In this document: one piece after another, positions 4,861-5,838 of the stretch
How positions within the stretch are numbered: the stretch's first letter is position 1
Layout of the letters: the number at the start of each line of letters is the position of its first letter
Program-made: the position numbers and the translations under genes
The notes under the pieces: model-generated
Told to the model about the DNA's origin: nothing
The model's database searches: none
The model's input: the letters and a program-made list of their open reading frames with translations, nothing else
Assembly: GCA_944391365.1 (NCBI GenBank)
Contig: CALXTH010000061.1
Span: 1-5,838 of the forward strand
Length of the DNA: 5,838 nt
Reading direction: 5' to 3'
Origin: an uncultured Alphaproteobacteria bacterium
Lineage (GTDB): Bacteria; Pseudomonadota; Alphaproteobacteria; RF32; CAG-239

Positions 4861-5593
4861 ACCATGAGGTGAGTATCATGCGAGCATAGTGTTCATTACT
4901 AATGCCGTCGCTACTAACAATACCATCGGACATGTTCACAGTATAGTAAGTGTAGCTTCCTCCACGTGTATATGACCAATAAAATCCTTCTGTTATTTTT
5001 ATTCCTTCATTGGTGGATAATAAGTTGTTGATTGCTGATTTATTTTTGTAAATAGTTTGTAATTGACTTGATGATGGAAATGTACCCTTGGCACTATTAC
5101 AGAAAATGTAGCTTAAACCTCGAAACTTAGCATTATTCCAGTCTAGAAATCCTAAATCTTTTATTGCTACATAGAAGTTCATCCCGCTAGTTTTGACACC
5201 AACGACGTTGTCGTTACAATAGTATAAATTACCTTGAGCTCCATTAAGAGGTTGCTTTTGGCAACTACTTTTTTTCCATTCATAGCCGCTGGCACAAGTA
5301 CATTGTGTGTATTTTCCGCCGCAGGATACGCCGGAACCTCCAATGTAGCCGGTGCCTGAACAAGTGTATTTAAACCCGTATTTATCACAAAATAGTTGTT
5401 CACATTCTGAAGTAGATTTAAAACATGCCCATTTGTTACCAAACGGGCATTTGACACCTTTCCCGCCATTGCAGGAAGTTTCGGTATAACCCAAAGTTGC
5501 GCAGTCCTGCGTCGCAACACATTGAGCATTCACGGTTAAAGAAATAAAGGACAGAGAAGTCCCTAAGAGTAAAAACAGTTTTGTTTTAGTCAT
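4859..5593 (-). CDS. Exported Cys-rich protein with DUF1566/Lcl-like C-terminal domain (paralogue 2)
   Basis: The product is 244 residues from the ATG at 5593, which has AAGGG (5607-5603) 9 bases upstream. Residues 1-23 are a Sec signal peptide with cleavage at VNA|QC; as in paralogue 1 there is no lipobox. The mature protein has 14 cysteines, the same number as paralogue 1, with the near-identical blocks GGKGVKCPFG (43-52), CGGKYTQCTCASGYEWK (91-107), LNGAQG (116-121) and GVKTSGMNFYVA (132-143). A CEQLFC insertion (64-69) is specific to this copy. The C-terminal half has YWSYT (205-209) and VNMSDG (219-224), the DUF1566/Lcl-like pattern, but it differs strongly from paralogue 1 after about residue 150. 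The gene is more AT-rich in codon use than the 501-1229 copy, so the duplication is not recent. It is convergent with priA. The function is unknown; a role in the envelope or extracellular space is inferred. Confidence 0.85.
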   Translation of the reverse strand: MTKTKLFLLLGTSLSFISLTVNAQCVATQDCATLGYTETSCNGGKGVKCPFGNKWACFKSTSECEQLFCDKYGFKYTCSGTGYIGGSGVSCGGKYTQCTCASGYEWKKSSCQKQPLNGAQGNLYYCNDNVVGVKTSGMNFYVAIKDLGFLDWNNAKFRGLSYIFCNSAKGTFPSSSQLQTIYKNKSAINNLLSTNEGIKITEGFYWSYTRGGSYTYYTVNMSDGIVSSDGISNEHYARMILTSW

Positions 5594-5615
5594 TTCAAAA
5601 CACCCTTTTCTTTTA

Positions 5616-5645
5616 ATATTAAACAGTTAAAAGAACGCACCCCAA
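5616..5645 (-). promoter_or_regulatory. Weak promoter candidate for the paralogue 2 gene
   Basis: On the minus strand, TTGGGG (5645-5640) and TAATAT (5621-5616) are 18 bases apart. The -35 matches the consensus at only three positions. It would give a very short leader that still contains the Shine-Dalgarno. It does not resemble the TTTACA promoters of the genes at the left end. Confidence 0.3.
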
Positions 5646-5662
5646 AAAGGTTTCGAGGTGCG
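5636..5662. other. Hairpin in the divergent promoter region
   Basis: CGCACC (5636-5641) pairs with GGTGCG (5657-5662) around a 15-base loop containing an A/T run. It sits between the ATG of paralogue 2 and the two dyads, and overlaps the weak promoter candidate. It could be a leader hairpin or part of an operator. Confidence 0.4.
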
Positions 5663-5663
5663 G

Positions 5664-5685
5664 TTATTGTCTTTAATGACAATAA
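5664..5685. promoter_or_regulatory. Inverted repeat 1, likely operator half of a duplicated site
   Basis: TTATTGTC (5664-5671) and GACAATAA (5678-5685) form a perfect 8-bp dyad around a 6-base spacer. Its centre is 40 bases from that of the second dyad. It has no T run, so it is not a terminator; a dimeric repressor or activator site is the best reading. Confidence 0.6.
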
Positions 5686-5702
5686 AATGCCATCCAAAGA
5701 AT

Positions 5703-5726
5703 TTTATTGTCACCGAAGACAATAAA
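5703..5726. promoter_or_regulatory. Inverted repeat 2, likely operator
   Basis: TTTATTGTC (5703-5711) and GACAATAAA (5718-5726) form a perfect 9-bp dyad with a 6-base spacer of different sequence from dyad 1 (ACCGAA against TTTAAT). Conserved arms with a free spacer are typical of a protein-binding palindrome. It lies 47 bases upstream of the ATG at 5773. Confidence 0.65.
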
Positions 5727-5772
5727 GCAAATGCCAAACAAAGAATGGTTTTGATGAGAGGTTTTTAAATTT

Positions 5773-5838
5773 ATGTTGTTAGACTTAGGATTCATCAAAG
5801 ACACACCTATTGTTTTAGACATTTATCTCAAAACAATG
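5773..5838 (+). CDS. Unknown protein, 5' end only (partial)
   Basis: From the ATG at 5773 the frame is open to the window edge, giving 22 residues that begin MLLDLGFIKDTPIVLDIYLK. A TGA in frame at 5755-5757 and no other start codon between fix this start. A moderate Shine-Dalgarno, GAGAGG (5756-5761), lies 11 bases upstream, somewhat far. There is no signal peptide. I do not recognise the family. Its position just downstream of the two dyads suggests it may be controlled by, or itself encode, the protein that binds them; that is only inference. It could still be a chance ORF. Confidence 0.45.
   Translation, partial: MLLDLGFIKDTPIVLDIYLKTM

Larger units (their letters stand above)
5664..5746 (+). 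repeat. Imperfect tandem repeat of about 40 bp carrying the two dyads
   Basis: Two units, 5664-5703 and 5704-5746, each run TTATTGTC-N6-GACAATAAA, then an ATGCCA block, then CAAAGAAT. The second has three extra bases before ATGCC. The whole segment, not only the palindrome, appears duplicated. Confidence 0.6.

Noticed and set aside
4638..4865. 75-codon minus-strand ORF
   Set aside because: It lies wholly over the structured repeat and terminator, has a low-complexity Pro/Leu/Arg-rich product and no ribosome binding site; it is a by-product of the repeat.
5611..5632. CtrA-type TTAA-N7-TTAA site upstream of paralogue 2
   Set aside because: The TTAA pairs here have spacings of 4 or 10 bases (or are directly palindromic), not 7.
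5664..5746. CRISPR-like short repeats
   Set aside because: Only two units, no spacer-sized variable segments of constant length and no cas genes; the structure is a duplicated palindrome.

Overview
The window looks like a piece of a bacterial chromosome from a Gram-negative organism, most likely an alphaproteobacterium. This is an inference from the divergent xerC/priA housekeeping pair, the protein sequences and the AT-rich signal-peptide genes around it; no rRNA or other firm marker is present. The centre (1349-4645) is a conserved core: a complete tyrosine recombinase of the XerC type on the minus strand and a complete PriA replication-restart helicase on the plus strand, divergent across a 180-base AT-rich gap. 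The flanks hold lineage-specific surface or secreted protein genes, interspersed repeats and hairpins.

Layout. 1-146 (minus) is the 5' end of an unrecognised secreted protein, with a textbook extended -10 promoter at 182-210. 147-500 is a divergent intergenic region holding copy 1 of an interspersed structured repeat, two tandem terminator-like hairpins and a second extended -10 promoter very similar to the first. 501-1229 (plus) is a Cys-rich exported protein with a DUF1566/Lcl-like C-terminal domain, followed by a terminator and a second hairpin. xerC (1349-2278, minus) and priA (2459-4645, plus) follow, with a possible 26-codon leader ORF overlapping the priA start. A perfect 13-bp tandem duplication covers the priA stop codon. 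Copy 2 of the interspersed repeat comes next and ends in a terminator shared with the convergent gene 4859-5593 (minus), a clear paralogue of the 501-1229 protein. The right end (5594-5838) is a divergent promoter region with two strong inverted repeats inside an imperfect 40-bp tandem repeat, then the first 22 codons of an unknown plus-strand gene.

How the genes fit together. XerC (chromosome dimer resolution) and PriA (restart of collapsed forks) both act in chromosome maintenance but are divergently transcribed. The two Cys-rich paralogues probably serve the cell envelope or extracellular space, and they face each other on either side of the core. The items most worth following up are: the structured repeat, whose hairpin arms change in sequence between units while pairing is kept; the tyrosine-rich C-terminal stretches of the two paralogues, built almost only from NNY codons in a domain family known as a target of diversity-generating retroelements; and the duplicated dyad at the right end. 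No reverse transcriptase, template repeat, CRISPR array, tRNA or rRNA is visible here.
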